Part shown: piece by piece, positions 30,361 to 40,411 of the stretch
Layout: each line of letters starts with the position of its first letter
Numbering within the stretch: the first letter of the stretch is position 1
Assembly (NCBI GenBank): GCA_013288685.1
Contig: JABDBM010000004.1
Coordinates: forward strand, 1-64,000
Source of the DNA: Bacteroidota bacterium
GTDB lineage: Bacteria > Bacteroidota > Bacteroidia > Sphingobacteriales > Sphingobacteriaceae
Direction of reading: 5' to 3'
DNA: 64,000 bases
Position numbers and translations under genes: made by a program
Notes under the pieces: model-generated
Seen by the model: only the letters and a program-made list of their open reading frames with translations
What the model was told of the DNA's origin: nothing
The model's database searches: none

Positions 30361-32817
30361 TTATTTTACCCACTTGTTACGTAAAACCTTCATAAAATAC
30401 CCCCCTACAACGCTGCGCGCCTGAAAGCCCACCATTTTACCATCGGTGGTTTCGTGCCAGTCGCTCAGCGGTACACGGCTTGGTGTTTGTGTAGCATATT
30501 TATAAATTGGCACAGTTAGCGCGTTAAAATCCTTTTGGTTATCTGCCAGCGAGGCTGTCCACAATATCCAGTCGGATTTGGTATAGGTTTTACGGCTATC
30601 TAAAGGCAAACCAAAGTCGTTTTGTTTGGCGAGATAATAGTTCACCTCTTTTTTATAAACCGAAGCCGGAAATAAATTTAAGCCCAACACCTTATCCCAA
30701 ACCAAATTATATTTTTGGCTCCAGGTATCCTTATTACCAAATACCAGCGAATAATGATCGCCCGCATCGGCCATTTTTATCCATTTTGCAGCCATTCCGC
30801 TTGCCAGGGTCTTGTATTTTAATGCGATGGATTTTTGCCCCAATTGCCCGGCTAAATTGGCATAGGCGCCTAGGGCAACAATAGCCTTCACCGATAGATT
30901 GGCATTATGCGCCAAATGTCCTGCAAAATCGTCGGTGCATAACTGGTTGCCCGGATCCAACCCATTTTGACTTAAATATTTGGCCCAGGTAGTTAATGTT
31001 TTCCAGTGTTTTTTGGCGAATGCAGGATTGCCTTCCGCTTTCACAACAGCCGCAGTAAGAATAATCATATTGCCCGATTCTTCGACCGGCATATTTTCAC
31101 CATACGTTTGGCCATTAGCCAGCGGATAAGTCCCCAAATCGTGTGCAGCAAAGTTGTTGGTCCACATCGGGCTTTCGCAATAATGAAATATACCGTTCAG
31201 CATACCTTCCAACAGCCTGGGATTATAAAGCAAATATAATGGCGCTGATGGATAAGTAACGTCAACCGTATTAATAGAGCCGTTGCTAAAATTCTCTTTT
31301 GATAAGAAAAGTATTTCGCCCTGCGGGCTTTTCACTAACTGATGCGCGGCTATACTTTGGCGATAGGCCATTACACATAACGCGGCGTAATCTTTCCCGC
31401 CCACTTTCAGCGCATCGTTATACACCGTTTTATTAAAGTTGTAACATTGCGACATAACGGCGTTATATTGGGTTGCTGCTTTATTCAGCTCGCCTTCAAT
31501 AGTTGCACCTTTAGTTAACTTCCACCATGGTTTTAAGTTTTGTTTAAAATATTGTACCGAATATAAATCGTCATACCCTAATTCAATAAACTTTTCCTTT
31601 GCTGTTGCGTCAACGCTTCCAAAATTTAAAACGGTATTCAAATCCAGCAGCTTGCCGGCTTTATTGGTTGAGGCAATATTCCCGGTAACAAATGAACTCA
31701 CAGTTGCAGTAGGGTCGGTAATATATTGCAGCTCGTTTACGGATTTTGGCACCGCAACATACATATATCCCCAATCAATGCGCAAATCATCGCCCTTTTT
31801 CTGCAAAAGCGGCTGTTCAACCGTCCCTGCTTTTAAAACCGACAAAGGGCCTGCAAGATACTTTTGAGCCGTTACCTGTTGTGCCGGACTATTAACCGAA
31901 ATTGCCGTTGATGCGCTTAACAAAACTTTTACGGTATGGGTTTTGCCATCATTTGATTTTACCGCGTATCCAATATATGAAACCGGACGCGAAAAAACAT
32001 CCAGGTTATTCATCAACAAGGGCGAAGTAAAAGTAAGCTGCAAATCGACACCTACGCATTCAAAATCATAAATGGTTTGAGTGGCATTTATGATCACGCT
32101 TTTTTGTTTGGCCAGCAGTACATCGTTAGCTGTTGGCTTTATTTCTTCAACTAAACCAGCATCCAGCCACGATCCACCGGCAGTATTGGCACAATGGATA
32201 GCCAATACATTATCGCCGTTTTTTAACTTATTTTTTATTTTATCTTTTATTGGTATCAATTTATAATCGCTTGTCCAGCCAATGGTACTGTAAACCATTT
32301 CGCCGTTTAGGTAAACTTCAACGTTATCGTCGTTGCGTAGTTTTAACAGCAGTTTATTGATATTTAAATCGTTTGGCGTAAAGGTGCGCCGAACCCAAAT
32401 ATTCTTGCTGGTCCATTTAGTTTTCGCTTGTTGCTCGTCATCGGTGAACGGAGCTTGGCCCGTATTCCAGCTATTGTCGTCAAATTTAACTTTGTTCCAA
32501 TCGGAGGCCGGTTCCGTTTCGGTGTATTTGCTATCATAATTCACCTCATCAGCAGCGGGCAAAATAGTTTTGTATGATTTGGGTTCCTTACCCATAAATC
32601 GGTACGTGGTGCCATCAACCTTTATCAGGCCCAACAGCGATTGATCCTTACCCGTCCAGTGCTTTGTTGGGGCGGCGTTCAATGTATCGTTAAACGACCA
32701 TATACTAAAATAGGTATTATGAGTAATTAACGGATATGCCGGAGCTTTGGTGGCCTGTCCGTTAGCAAAATTAAAGGCGCAAGCAAATAACATTGCTGAA
32801 AAAATGATTTTTTTCAT
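30361..32817 (-). CDS. glutaminase A-like secreted protein (DUF4964/DUF5127/DUF4965-type)
   Basis: ORF to 32874; likely start MKKIIFSAMLF at 32817; signal peptide; YLITHNTYFSIWS-like, LNFGSVDATAKEKFIELGYDDLYSVQYF, glycosidase-like C-terminus. Confidence 0.8.
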   Translation of the reverse strand: MKKIIFSAMLFACAFNFANGQATKAPAYPLITHNTYFSIWSFNDTLNAAPTKHWTGKDQSLLGLIKVDGTTYRFMGKEPKSYKTILPAADEVNYDSKYTETEPASDWNKVKFDDNSWNTGQAPFTDDEQQAKTKWTSKNIWVRRTFTPNDLNINKLLLKLRNDDNVEVYLNGEMVYSTIGWTSDYKLIPIKDKIKNKLKNGDNVLAIHCANTAGGSWLDAGLVEEIKPTANDVLLAKQKSVIINATQTIYDFECVGVDLQLTFTSPLLMNNLDVFSRPVSYIGYAVKSNDGKTHTVKVLLSASTAISVNSPAQQVTAQKYLAGPLSVLKAGTVEQPLLQKKGDDLRIDWGYMYVAVPKSVNELQYITDPTATVSSFVTGNIASTNKAGKLLDLNTVLNFGSVDATAKEKFIELGYDDLYSVQYFKQNLKPWWKLTKGATIEGELNKAATQYNAVMSQCYNFNKTVYNDALKVGGKDYAALCVMAYRQSIAAHQLVKSPQGEILFLSKENFSNGSINTVDVTYPSAPLYLLYNPRLLEGMLNGIFHYCESPMWTNNFAAHDLGTYPLANGQTYGENMPVEESGNMIILTAAVVKAEGNPAFAKKHWKTLTTWAKYLSQNGLDPGNQLCTDDFAGHLAHNANLSVKAIVALGAYANLAGQLGQKSIALKYKTLASGMAAKWIKMADAGDHYSLVFGNKDTWSQKYNLVWDKVLGLNLFPASVYKKEVNYYLAKQNDFGLPLDSRKTYTKSDWILWTASLADNQKDFNALTVPIYKYATQTPSRVPLSDWHETTDGKMVGFQARSVVGGYFMKVLRNKWVK

Positions 32818-32897
32818 AGAAATTGGTTCTTCGTTGATGGTGGTAACAAATGACGTAAATTCCAACAACTTCAAGCGTTTTTAGTTGTAAAAAAATA

Positions 32898-32940
32898 AAA
32901 CCCTATAATTGCCTGTATGAGACAGTCAACTATAGGGTTT
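32898..32940. repeat. inverted repeat AAACCCTATA / TATAGGGTTT
   Basis: Arms 32898-32907 and 32931-32940. Confidence 0.85.
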
Positions 32941-33014
32941 CTGTGGCTATAACTGCCAATTGGAAAATGGTAACTAAAGTTGAAGCAAACTGCCCACTGG
33001 CAACTGAACTTCAT

Positions 33015-33782
33015 CTACAGCTCTCTTACCCAAATATTACGGAAGCTTAGTGGTTCGCTTTTGTCGCCGTGAGCTTGTAGTTTTATCGGTGATGGACCGT
33101 GTTTGATATATTCAGGCTTGCCAATGTATAAAGTTGGGCCCCATAATTCAAAATTATTTTCAACTAAAACGCCGTTAAAAAATACAGTTACGCGGGCCTT
33201 AGTTTTTACCGTTCCATCGTCGTTAAATGTCGGCGCTGTCCAAATCACATCATAAGTTTGCCACTCGCCAACTTTTTTTGCCGGATTAGCTAATGGAATA
33301 GCTTGCTTGTAGATGCTGCCGGCCATGCCATTTACGTATGTTTTATTGTTATAGGAATCCAAAACCTGCAATTCGTAACCGGCATCGCCTTTGCCTATAG
33401 AAGCTAAGAATACACCGCTGTTACCACGCGCCTGTCCCGAACCTGTTAATGACTCCGGCTCTTTCCACTCAATATGCAATTGGTAATTGGTGAATGTCCG
33501 TTTGGTTTCAATATTTCCATAGTTTTTATTTACCGTTAAAATACCATCGTGCACATCCCATTTTGCGGGCGATTTATCGTTATTCTGCACCCATTCGTCA
33601 AGGTTTTTACCGTCGAATAAAACAATGGCATCCGATGGCGCATCGCCAACAGCATTGCCTGATGTTACTACCTTAGGTACAGGCTCCCAAACCTCTGTCT
33701 CTTCGGGCTTACCCTTCTGTTGTGCGTTGGCCATGATAAAGCCTCCTGCTAATAATGCGGTTAATAATACTGTCTTTTTCAT
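33015..33782 (-). CDS. DUF1080 (3-keto-disaccharide hydrolase family) secreted protein
   Basis: 255 aa; signal peptide, IVLFDGKNLDEWV, GNSGVFLAS, PIKLQAHGDKSEPLSFRNIWVREL. Confidence 0.88.
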   Translation of the reverse strand: MKKTVLLTALLAGGFIMANAQQKGKPEETEVWEPVPKVVTSGNAVGDAPSDAIVLFDGKNLDEWVQNNDKSPAKWDVHDGILTVNKNYGNIETKRTFTNYQLHIEWKEPESLTGSGQARGNSGVFLASIGKGDAGYELQVLDSYNNKTYVNGMAGSIYKQAIPLANPAKKVGEWQTYDVIWTAPTFNDDGTVKTKARVTVFFNGVLVENNFELWGPTLYIGKPEYIKHGPSPIKLQAHGDKSEPLSFRNIWVREL

Positions 33783-33786
33783 ATTT

Positions 33787-33900
33787 TAGTCATTAGTCAT
33801 TGGTCATTAGTCATTTTGGTTGATTCCTTATTGGTCATCGGCCATAAACTCATTTGCATTATGAACATGCTAATGACTAAGGACCAATGACTGGTGACCA
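33787..33900. repeat. period-7 tandem word array (TCATTAG/TCATTGG) folded as inverted repeat
   Basis: TAGTCATTAGTCATTGGTCATTAGTCATT on left, CTAATGACTAAGGACCAATGACTGGTGACCA on right. Confidence 0.85.
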
Positions 33901-33902
33901 AC

Positions 33903-34784
33903 CTAAACGTGCAATACATTCTTCACATAAGCAGCGCTTTCGGCAATGCTTACGTAGGGGTCTATTTTTATATAGTTTTCCTGTTCAACAATAAAGTGTT
34001 TTAAACCTGCCGTTTTTGCATGGCTCAGTATAGTCTTAAAATCGATACTGCCTTTACCTATTTCGGTATTGATATCGGTATTGGTTTTATCCCTATCTTT
34101 AATGTGGCAAAGGGTAAACCTGCCGGGATGCTGTTCAAATAACTTAACAGGGTCCTGTCCGGCGCGAACTACCCAGAATATATCCATTTCCATGTTTACC
34201 AGGGCCGGATCAGTGTTATTGATGAGCGTATCGTAAAAGGTGGTGCCGTCAACAGGTTTCCATTCAAAATTATGATTGTGATAACCTAACTTCAGGCCCG
34301 ATTTTTTGCATATCTCGGCAGCCTTGTTCATTTTATCGGCAACCATTTTAAACTGATCGGCACTTTTCAATACCTCACCGTTGATGGATGGTACAACGAT
34401 GTATTCCATACCGGTGATATTAGCTGCATCAATATACGACTCCAGATCGCCGGTTTTGCCATGTACAAAATATTCATCCATTCCGTAATGGCCGCTTGGC
34501 GTTTTTAGGCCATTTGCCTTTAACAACGCGCTGAAGGCTTTAGCATCCAGACCCCAAAAACCGCCTGCCTTTGAATAGCCGAATGTCTCCACTTCTTTAT
34601 ATCCGGCAGCAGCCACTTTGGCGATAACGCCTTTTACATCCTTAGGCAACTGATCGCGCAAGCTATACAACTGCAAGCCAACAACCTTGTCGCCCGCTTT
34701 CGCTGATAACAATTGTGGCGCTATCATCGCCCCTGCCGAAATGATTCCGGCTTGCTTTAAAAATTTTCTTCTATTTTGATTCAT
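33903..34784 (-). CDS. sugar phosphate isomerase/epimerase-like TIM-barrel protein, exported
   Basis: 293 aa; NRRKFLKQAGIISAG Tat-like signal, LKLGYHNHNFEW, FIVEQENY. Confidence 0.88.
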   Translation of the reverse strand: MNQNRRKFLKQAGIISAGAMIAPQLLSAKAGDKVVGLQLYSLRDQLPKDVKGVIAKVAAAGYKEVETFGYSKAGGFWGLDAKAFSALLKANGLKTPSGHYGMDEYFVHGKTGDLESYIDAANITGMEYIVVPSINGEVLKSADQFKMVADKMNKAAEICKKSGLKLGYHNHNFEWKPVDGTTFYDTLINNTDPALVNMEMDIFWVVRAGQDPVKLFEQHPGRFTLCHIKDRDKTNTDINTEIGKGSIDFKTILSHAKTAGLKHFIVEQENYIKIDPYVSIAESAAYVKNVLHV

Positions 34785-34892
34785 TTTAGTTCATAGTTGA
34801 TGGTTCATAGTTCATGGCAGCTCAATTCGTTTATCGGTGGGTTTGTCATTAAGTCATTGGCTGTTTCCCAACTAATCTCAGGTCACTTACCT

Positions 34893-34934
34893 CCAACATC
34901 CCGGCTGCAGCTTCTTTCGGACTTCCGGACTTTA
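34893..34934 (-). repeat. dispersed repeat, second copy of the element at 61131..61170
   Basis: Reverse complement TAAAGTCCGGAAGTCCGAAAGAAGCTGCAGCCGGGATGTTGG. Confidence 0.75.
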
Positions 34935-34956
34935 CTGACTTTCCGGACTTCCTCCC

Positions 34957-35847
34957 CTACACATCACAAATATGTATCGCTTTTCTTAACGACTCAATCT
35001 TGTCTGGATTTTTGGGTACAAATTCCTGGCCAACATACCCTTTATAGCCCGTTGCCACAATGGCACGCATTACAGCCGGGTAATGCAACTCCTGTGTATC
35101 GTCAATTTCATGACGGCCCGGGATTCCCCCGGTATGATAATGCGCAATGTACTGGTGATAATCAGTAATGTTTCTAACAATGTCGCCTTCCATTATCTGC
35201 ATGTGATAAATATCGAAAAGCAGCTTAAAGTTTTCGGAACCTAAACGTTTGGCCAGCTCAACGCCCCATTCAACACGGTTACACTGGTAATCTTTATGGT
35301 CAATTTTGCTGTTTAGCAACTCCATACACAATACAACATTGTGTTTTTCGGCTAAGGCCACCAACGGCTTCAGGCCTGCCGCACAGTTGTTCCAGGCGGT
35401 TTCGTCATCTTTTCCACGTTTGCTGCCGCTAAAACAAATCAGGTTTTTATACCCGTTTTTTTCCACCAGCGGTATCATTTCGGTATAGCTTTTCTGCAGC
35501 CTTTCGTGAAACTCGGTATCTCCAAAACCATCTGTCAAATTAATTTCAGCGCCATTGCACATGGACGAGTACATGCCAAATTTTTGCAGTACCGGCCAGT
35601 CCTTAGGACCGCATAAATCGACGCCGGTTATACCGATTTCTTTTGATACAGCACACAATTCGCCCAATGTTAAATTGTTATAGCACCAGGGCGACACCGA
35701 ATGATTTATATTGCCTTTAAGCCTGTCGGTCATTTTTTCTTTAGCTTCTTCTTTAGTAAATGAGGAGAGCATACCGCCTGCAGTAATTGCAGCGGTACCA
35801 GCAACAATGTTCCTGATTGCCGACCTCCGGTTTTGTTTATTGGTCAT
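34957..35847 (-). CDS. hydroxypyruvate isomerase-like TIM-barrel protein, exported
   Basis: 296 aa; NRRSAIRNIVAG signal; LLFDIYHMQIMEGD, GYVGQEFVP. Confidence 0.87.
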   Translation of the reverse strand: MTNKQNRRSAIRNIVAGTAAITAGGMLSSFTKEEAKEKMTDRLKGNINHSVSPWCYNNLTLGELCAVSKEIGITGVDLCGPKDWPVLQKFGMYSSMCNGAEINLTDGFGDTEFHERLQKSYTEMIPLVEKNGYKNLICFSGSKRGKDDETAWNNCAAGLKPLVALAEKHNVVLCMELLNSKIDHKDYQCNRVEWGVELAKRLGSENFKLLFDIYHMQIMEGDIVRNITDYHQYIAHYHTGGIPGRHEIDDTQELHYPAVMRAIVATGYKGYVGQEFVPKNPDKIESLRKAIHICDV

Positions 35848-35858
35848 AATTAGGTGGT

Positions 35859-37172
35859 TTATATTTCTACTTGTGCAGAAGGCTCTTCAATATCCAACCC
35901 CGGTTTTGCTGCGGTGTTGTTGGTATCCTTAAAAAACAAAAGGAATAATAATAATACGGCTACAGCAATTCCGCCGGGTATTAACCAAATGGACTGCCAG
36001 TTATGCGTGGTTGGGGATGTTTTCCAATGATCAACAACTGATCCCGCAATAGTAAAGCCAATAAGCATCCCCACTCCGTAAGTTGCTAGCGTTATAAAAC
36101 CCTGTGCGGCGCTTTTGAAACGTTCGCCAGCAACTCGATCTGTATATATTTGGCCAGTCACAAAGAAAAAATCGTAACAGATGCCGTGCAAAACAATACC
36201 TCCTATAAACATCCAGTAATTGTTGCCCACATCGCCATAGGCAAAAAAAGCATACCGTATTGCCCAAGCAAGCATGCCCGCAGCCAACATTTTTTTAACA
36301 CCCAGCCTAACAAAGAAAATGGGCATTAAAATCATAAAAGCCAATTCAGAAACCTGCCCCCATGACATTTTTCTCGCCGCTTCGACCATTCCAACCTCGT
36401 TAAAAAACGAATTAGTAACATTATAGTAAAATGCAAGTGGGATACAGATAGCTATTGAGGCTATAAAAAACACGAGATACGATCTCTTTTTTAGTAGGCC
36501 TATCGATTCAAGACCAACTATATCTGCAAAAGAAGTTTTTTGACCCTTTTTCGCCGGAGGGGTTTCGGGAAGAAAAAAACTTAAAACAAACAGAAGAAGT
36601 GAAGCTATACCAGCCATCCGGAAAGTAAGGACCAGTCCTCCACCTCTTAAATAATTGGCCAGCGTATTGCCGATTACCGATTCAAAATCAGGGTTTAGTT
36701 TACCACCGTGCTCCCAACCAAGCCACCCAATAACATATGCAGCTACTATCCAACCAAATGTCCCCAGCCAGCGAATGGACGGAAACTCCCTGCTCGGGTT
36801 TTTCATTTGCTTGAACGCTACTGAATTAACCAATGCCAGTGTGGGCATGTAAAGTATCATGTAAGCCAGCATTATTGGATAGAACGCGCCGAAATTTTTC
36901 AACGTCGTAATGTACAATAGTAAAATCCCCCCGACCAAATGAAGTATCCCTAAGACTCTTTGCGCCGAAAAATACCTATCAGCAATTAAGCCAATAATAA
37001 AAGGAGCAATGATAGCTCCCCATGATTGCGTTGCATAAGCGCCTGCATTTTGAATATCGTTTGTATGCAGGTTATTAATTAAGTATGTACCCATGGTAAC
37101 AAACCATGCCCCCCAGATAAAAAACTCCAGGAACATCATTACTGAGAGCTTGGTGCGGATACCTGCTGTCAT
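35859..37172 (-). CDS. MFS transporter, nucleoside permease-like
   Basis: 437 aa; multiple TM; MFLEFFIWGAWFVTMGTYL. Confidence 0.85.
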   Translation of the reverse strand: MTAGIRTKLSVMMFLEFFIWGAWFVTMGTYLINNLHTNDIQNAGAYATQSWGAIIAPFIIGLIADRYFSAQRVLGILHLVGGILLLYITTLKNFGAFYPIMLAYMILYMPTLALVNSVAFKQMKNPSREFPSIRWLGTFGWIVAAYVIGWLGWEHGGKLNPDFESVIGNTLANYLRGGGLVLTFRMAGIASLLLFVLSFFLPETPPAKKGQKTSFADIVGLESIGLLKKRSYLVFFIASIAICIPLAFYYNVTNSFFNEVGMVEAARKMSWGQVSELAFMILMPIFFVRLGVKKMLAAGMLAWAIRYAFFAYGDVGNNYWMFIGGIVLHGICYDFFFVTGQIYTDRVAGERFKSAAQGFITLATYGVGMLIGFTIAGSVVDHWKTSPTTHNWQSIWLIPGGIAVAVLLLFLLFFKDTNNTAAKPGLDIEEPSAQVEI

Positions 37173-37189
37173 GGTTTGTTATTTAAAGA

Positions 37190-37624
37190 TTATTTTTTCA
37201 ACGATAAAACATAGGTTACCATTTCTTTTACGTCAGCCGGCTTTAACTGCGGGTGAGGCGCCATTGGTATCGATCCCCAGTGACCACTTCCGCCCTTAAT
37301 TACTTTGGCTACTAAAGTATCAACGTTCGAAGCGGTAGGCGGATATTTGGCAGCTATGTCAACCAAAGCAGGACCAACAACTTTCGTATCTTTTTTATGA
37401 CAAGTATTGCAATCAGAAGCAGCCATCAGCTTCGCTCCGGGTGCATCGGCCGTTGCGGTCGATTCTGTGCCGGTTTTATTGGCATTGGTATCGGCATTTG
37501 ATTCGGCTGCCTTAGCGGTCTGGTTAGCCGCCCCAGGCGTATCCGTGCTGTTTCCTGTTTTTGAACTGCCGCCACAAGCGGTAATTACTGCGCTTATACA
37601 CAGCACTATGAAAACTTTTTTCAT
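37190..37624 (-). CDS. c-type cytochrome lipoprotein
   Basis: 144 aa; lipobox VITACGG, linker, CNTCHKKD haem motif. Confidence 0.9.
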   Translation of the reverse strand: MKKVFIVLCISAVITACGGSSKTGNSTDTPGAANQTAKAAESNADTNANKTGTESTATADAPGAKLMAASDCNTCHKKDTKVVGPALVDIAAKYPPTASNVDTLVAKVIKGGSGHWGSIPMAPHPQLKPADVKEMVTYVLSLKK

Positions 37625-37720
37625 GAGGTGAATTTTGATTGATATGTAAACTTATTAAGCCGCAATTTATATATTTTGTTCGTTTTTTTCTTCTAAAAGT
37701 AAAAAAGGTCATTTCGGTTA

Positions 37721-37800
37721 TTGAGTCATTTGGTCATTAAGTCATTGGTTGTTGGGATACGCTTTTTAAATGCCCCTACAATGACTCAATGACCAATGAC
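37721..37800. repeat. GTCATT word array (period 8) and inverted arm
   Basis: GAGTCATTTGGTCATTAAGTCATTGG and ATGACTCAATGACCAATGAC. Confidence 0.8.
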
Positions 37801-37804
37801 AACG

Positions 37805-39082
37805 TTATACTGCGGCTACTTCCTGTATCGGGGTGGCTTTCCTGCCACGCATATAAACAACCAGACCTATAAAAGCAATAACCAAGCCAATAGGAATATA
37901 CGATGTAAGGTGTAAAACGTCAATACCTGCACCGGCCTTAGCTTGTGTATAGGCGGCTTCTAACGCGCTACCCGGCGCTGCTGTTACCGCATTATCAAGG
38001 GTTGTGCCGCCAGGTAACTTGCCGGCAACAATGCTATCAATATATTTACCCATATAAATGGTGTAAAGCGATACCGCAAACATGCCTGCGCCACCCATCA
38101 GATTTAAACCGATTGCCCCTGTTTTAGGAAGGTTTGTATTAACAAAACCCAGCATAGTTGGCCAGAAGTAACAAACGCCAATCCCAAAAACAATAGCATC
38201 AACAAAAACATTACCGGTACCTGTATAAAGTAAATACAAACCAATAGCCGCTATAGTTGCTGATATTAGTAACAGTACCTGAGGCGGAAATTTTGTTAAA
38301 ACAGGTTTTGCCAAACCGCGGCCAAGCACCATAATACCCGATGTAGCTGTAACGATAAGAATAGGATTTCCGATATTTTTTAATAATACCGGCACCCATT
38401 GTTCGGTATACAATTCAGTAATTGCTGTACCACACATGCAAACAAACATGAAGATAAACAACGGAGATGCAAGCGCTTTGTACATTCCACCCATTGATAC
38501 TCCTGAAGAAACACGTTCGGTAACAGGGAATTCTAATTTCGAAAACAGGTAACCATAAATTAAAGTTGGAATGAGCATGGTCCCAACCTGTATTTGCCAG
38601 CTTAAATTATATTTGCCGAATAACAATACGATTAAAGTACCGATGAAGATACCGCCAGGGAACCAAAGGTGAAAATGGTTAAGCTTGGTGGTTTTACTTT
38701 CGGGGTATAAAGTTGTTACCAGTGGGTTACAAGCGGCTTCAACCGTGCCGTTGGCTATACCAATTGTTAAGGTTGATATAAAAAGTGTCCAAAATCCGCC
38801 GGCAAATATGGTTAGTAATATACCTGTAAGGTGAAACAGAAATGCCAATACCAATAAGCGTTTCATGCCGATAATATCTACAACAATACCGCCAATTACC
38901 ACTGCTATAGGGAAACCCCAAAAGGCAGTAGCAGTTATCAATCCCAGCTGTGTGGCATCTAAATGAAATTGGGTTCCAAGGTCACCCATGATCCCGGCGC
39001 GTATGCCAAATGAAAGTGATGTTACCAACAACGAAAGGCAGCTTGCCCTGAAGAGTTGTGTGCGGTTAATGGTGGATTGCAT
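37805..39082 (-). CDS. MFS transporter
   Basis: 425 aa; 12-TM style, GLITATAFWGFPIAVVIGGIVVDIIGMKRLL. Confidence 0.87.
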   Translation of the reverse strand: MQSTINRTQLFRASCLSLLVTSLSFGIRAGIMGDLGTQFHLDATQLGLITATAFWGFPIAVVIGGIVVDIIGMKRLLVLAFLFHLTGILLTIFAGGFWTLFISTLTIGIANGTVEAACNPLVTTLYPESKTTKLNHFHLWFPGGIFIGTLIVLLFGKYNLSWQIQVGTMLIPTLIYGYLFSKLEFPVTERVSSGVSMGGMYKALASPLFIFMFVCMCGTAITELYTEQWVPVLLKNIGNPILIVTATSGIMVLGRGLAKPVLTKFPPQVLLLISATIAAIGLYLLYTGTGNVFVDAIVFGIGVCYFWPTMLGFVNTNLPKTGAIGLNLMGGAGMFAVSLYTIYMGKYIDSIVAGKLPGGTTLDNAVTAAPGSALEAAYTQAKAGAGIDVLHLTSYIPIGLVIAFIGLVVYMRGRKATPIQEVAAV

Positions 39083-39119
39083 TTTACTAATTTTAGGTTT
39101 ATTTAGTTTAATTTAATTG

Positions 39120-39253
39120 GTTTTTTTGTGATTACAGTGATTATTGGGGGGATTACAGTGATTTCTTTTGATTACGGTGATTAACTTGGGCGATTACTGC
39201 GATTAAGAAATCGGTGTAATCATTTTTTCAATCACTGTAATCCCCAAAAAAAA
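39120..39253. repeat. GATTACAGTGATT word array with inverted arm
   Basis: GATTACAGTGATT, GATTACAGTGATT and GATTACGGTGATT units plus right arm AATCACTGTAATCCCC. Confidence 0.8.
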
Positions 39254-40309
39254 TTATTCAATACCAAGTGTCTTCCTGTTAAATGCATCGTCAGAGCCTG
39301 AGGCTGCAAAATCATCAAACGCTTTTTCGGTTACACGTATAATATGATCTTTTATAAATCCGGCGCCTTCTCTTGCACCATCTTCAGGATGTTTTAATGC
39401 GCATTCCCATTCCAGCACGGCCCATCCGGTGTAATTGTATTGCGTTAATTTACTAAAAATTCCTTTAAAATCAACCTGTCCATCGCCTAAGGAGCGGAAG
39501 CGCCCTGCGCGGTCAATCCAGTTTTGGTAACCGCCGTAAACACCCTGTTTCCCGGTAGGGTTAAACTCGGCATCCTTTACGTGGAACATTTTTATACGGT
39601 CGTGGTAATTATCTATGTATTCCAGGTAATTTAAGCATTGCAGCACAAAATGTGATGGATCAAACAAGATACAAGCGCGCTTGTGGTTGTTTACTTTTTC
39701 CAAAAACATCTCGAAGGTGATACCATCGTGCAAGTCCTCGCCAGGATGTATCTCGAAACAAAGGTCAATGCCGCATTCGTCATAAACATCCAAAATCGGC
39801 TTCCAGCGCTTTGCAAGTTCCTCAAAAGCAGTTTCAACAATGCCCGCAGGGCGTTGCGGCCACGGATAAACCATCGGCCAAAGCAAAGCGCCACTAAAGG
39901 TAACTGATGCATTTAATCCCAGGTTTTGAGATGCCTTTGCCGCATATTTTAATTGTTGTACGGCCCATTCCTGGCGGGCTTTGGGGTTGTTACGGTAAGC
40001 TTCGGGTGCAAAACCATCAAACAACTGATCGTAAACCGGGTTAACTGCTACCAACTGTCCTTGCAGGTGAGTTGATAGTTCGGTAATTTCCAAACCACAG
40101 GCATTTACCCTGGCCTTTAAATCATCAGCATAAGTTTTACTCTCCGCTGCTTTTTGCAGATCGATAAAACGGGCATCGAGTGTCGGTAATTGCACACCTT
40201 TGTATCCTAAGTCGGCCGCCCATTTACAAATGGACTCCAGACTGTTAAATGGCGCTTCGTCGCCTATAAATTGCGCTATAAATATTGCCGGTCCTTTAAT
40301 TGTTGTCAT
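39254..40309 (-). CDS. sugar phosphate isomerase/epimerase-like TIM-barrel protein
   Basis: 351 aa; LCFEIHPGEDLHDG, ILFDPSHFVLQ, MFHVKDAEF. Confidence 0.9.
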   Translation of the reverse strand: MTTIKGPAIFIAQFIGDEAPFNSLESICKWAADLGYKGVQLPTLDARFIDLQKAAESKTYADDLKARVNACGLEITELSTHLQGQLVAVNPVYDQLFDGFAPEAYRNNPKARQEWAVQQLKYAAKASQNLGLNASVTFSGALLWPMVYPWPQRPAGIVETAFEELAKRWKPILDVYDECGIDLCFEIHPGEDLHDGITFEMFLEKVNNHKRACILFDPSHFVLQCLNYLEYIDNYHDRIKMFHVKDAEFNPTGKQGVYGGYQNWIDRAGRFRSLGDGQVDFKGIFSKLTQYNYTGWAVLEWECALKHPEDGAREGAGFIKDHIIRVTEKAFDDFAASGSDDAFNRKTLGIE

Positions 40310-40330
40310 GTTTTATTGGGTCATTAGTCC

Positions 40331-40402
40331 GAACTCGAATTTTTGGAATTTATCGAATTTCCGGAATTCTCTAAATTCCAAAAATTCATTAAATTCGAGT
40401 TC
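40331..40402. repeat. inverted repeat with 9-nt unit insertion in one arm
   Basis: GAACTCGAATTTTTGGAATTTA versus reverse complement GAACTCGAATTTAATGAATTTTTGGAATTTA. Confidence 0.88.
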
Positions 40403-40411
40403 ATTTGCATA

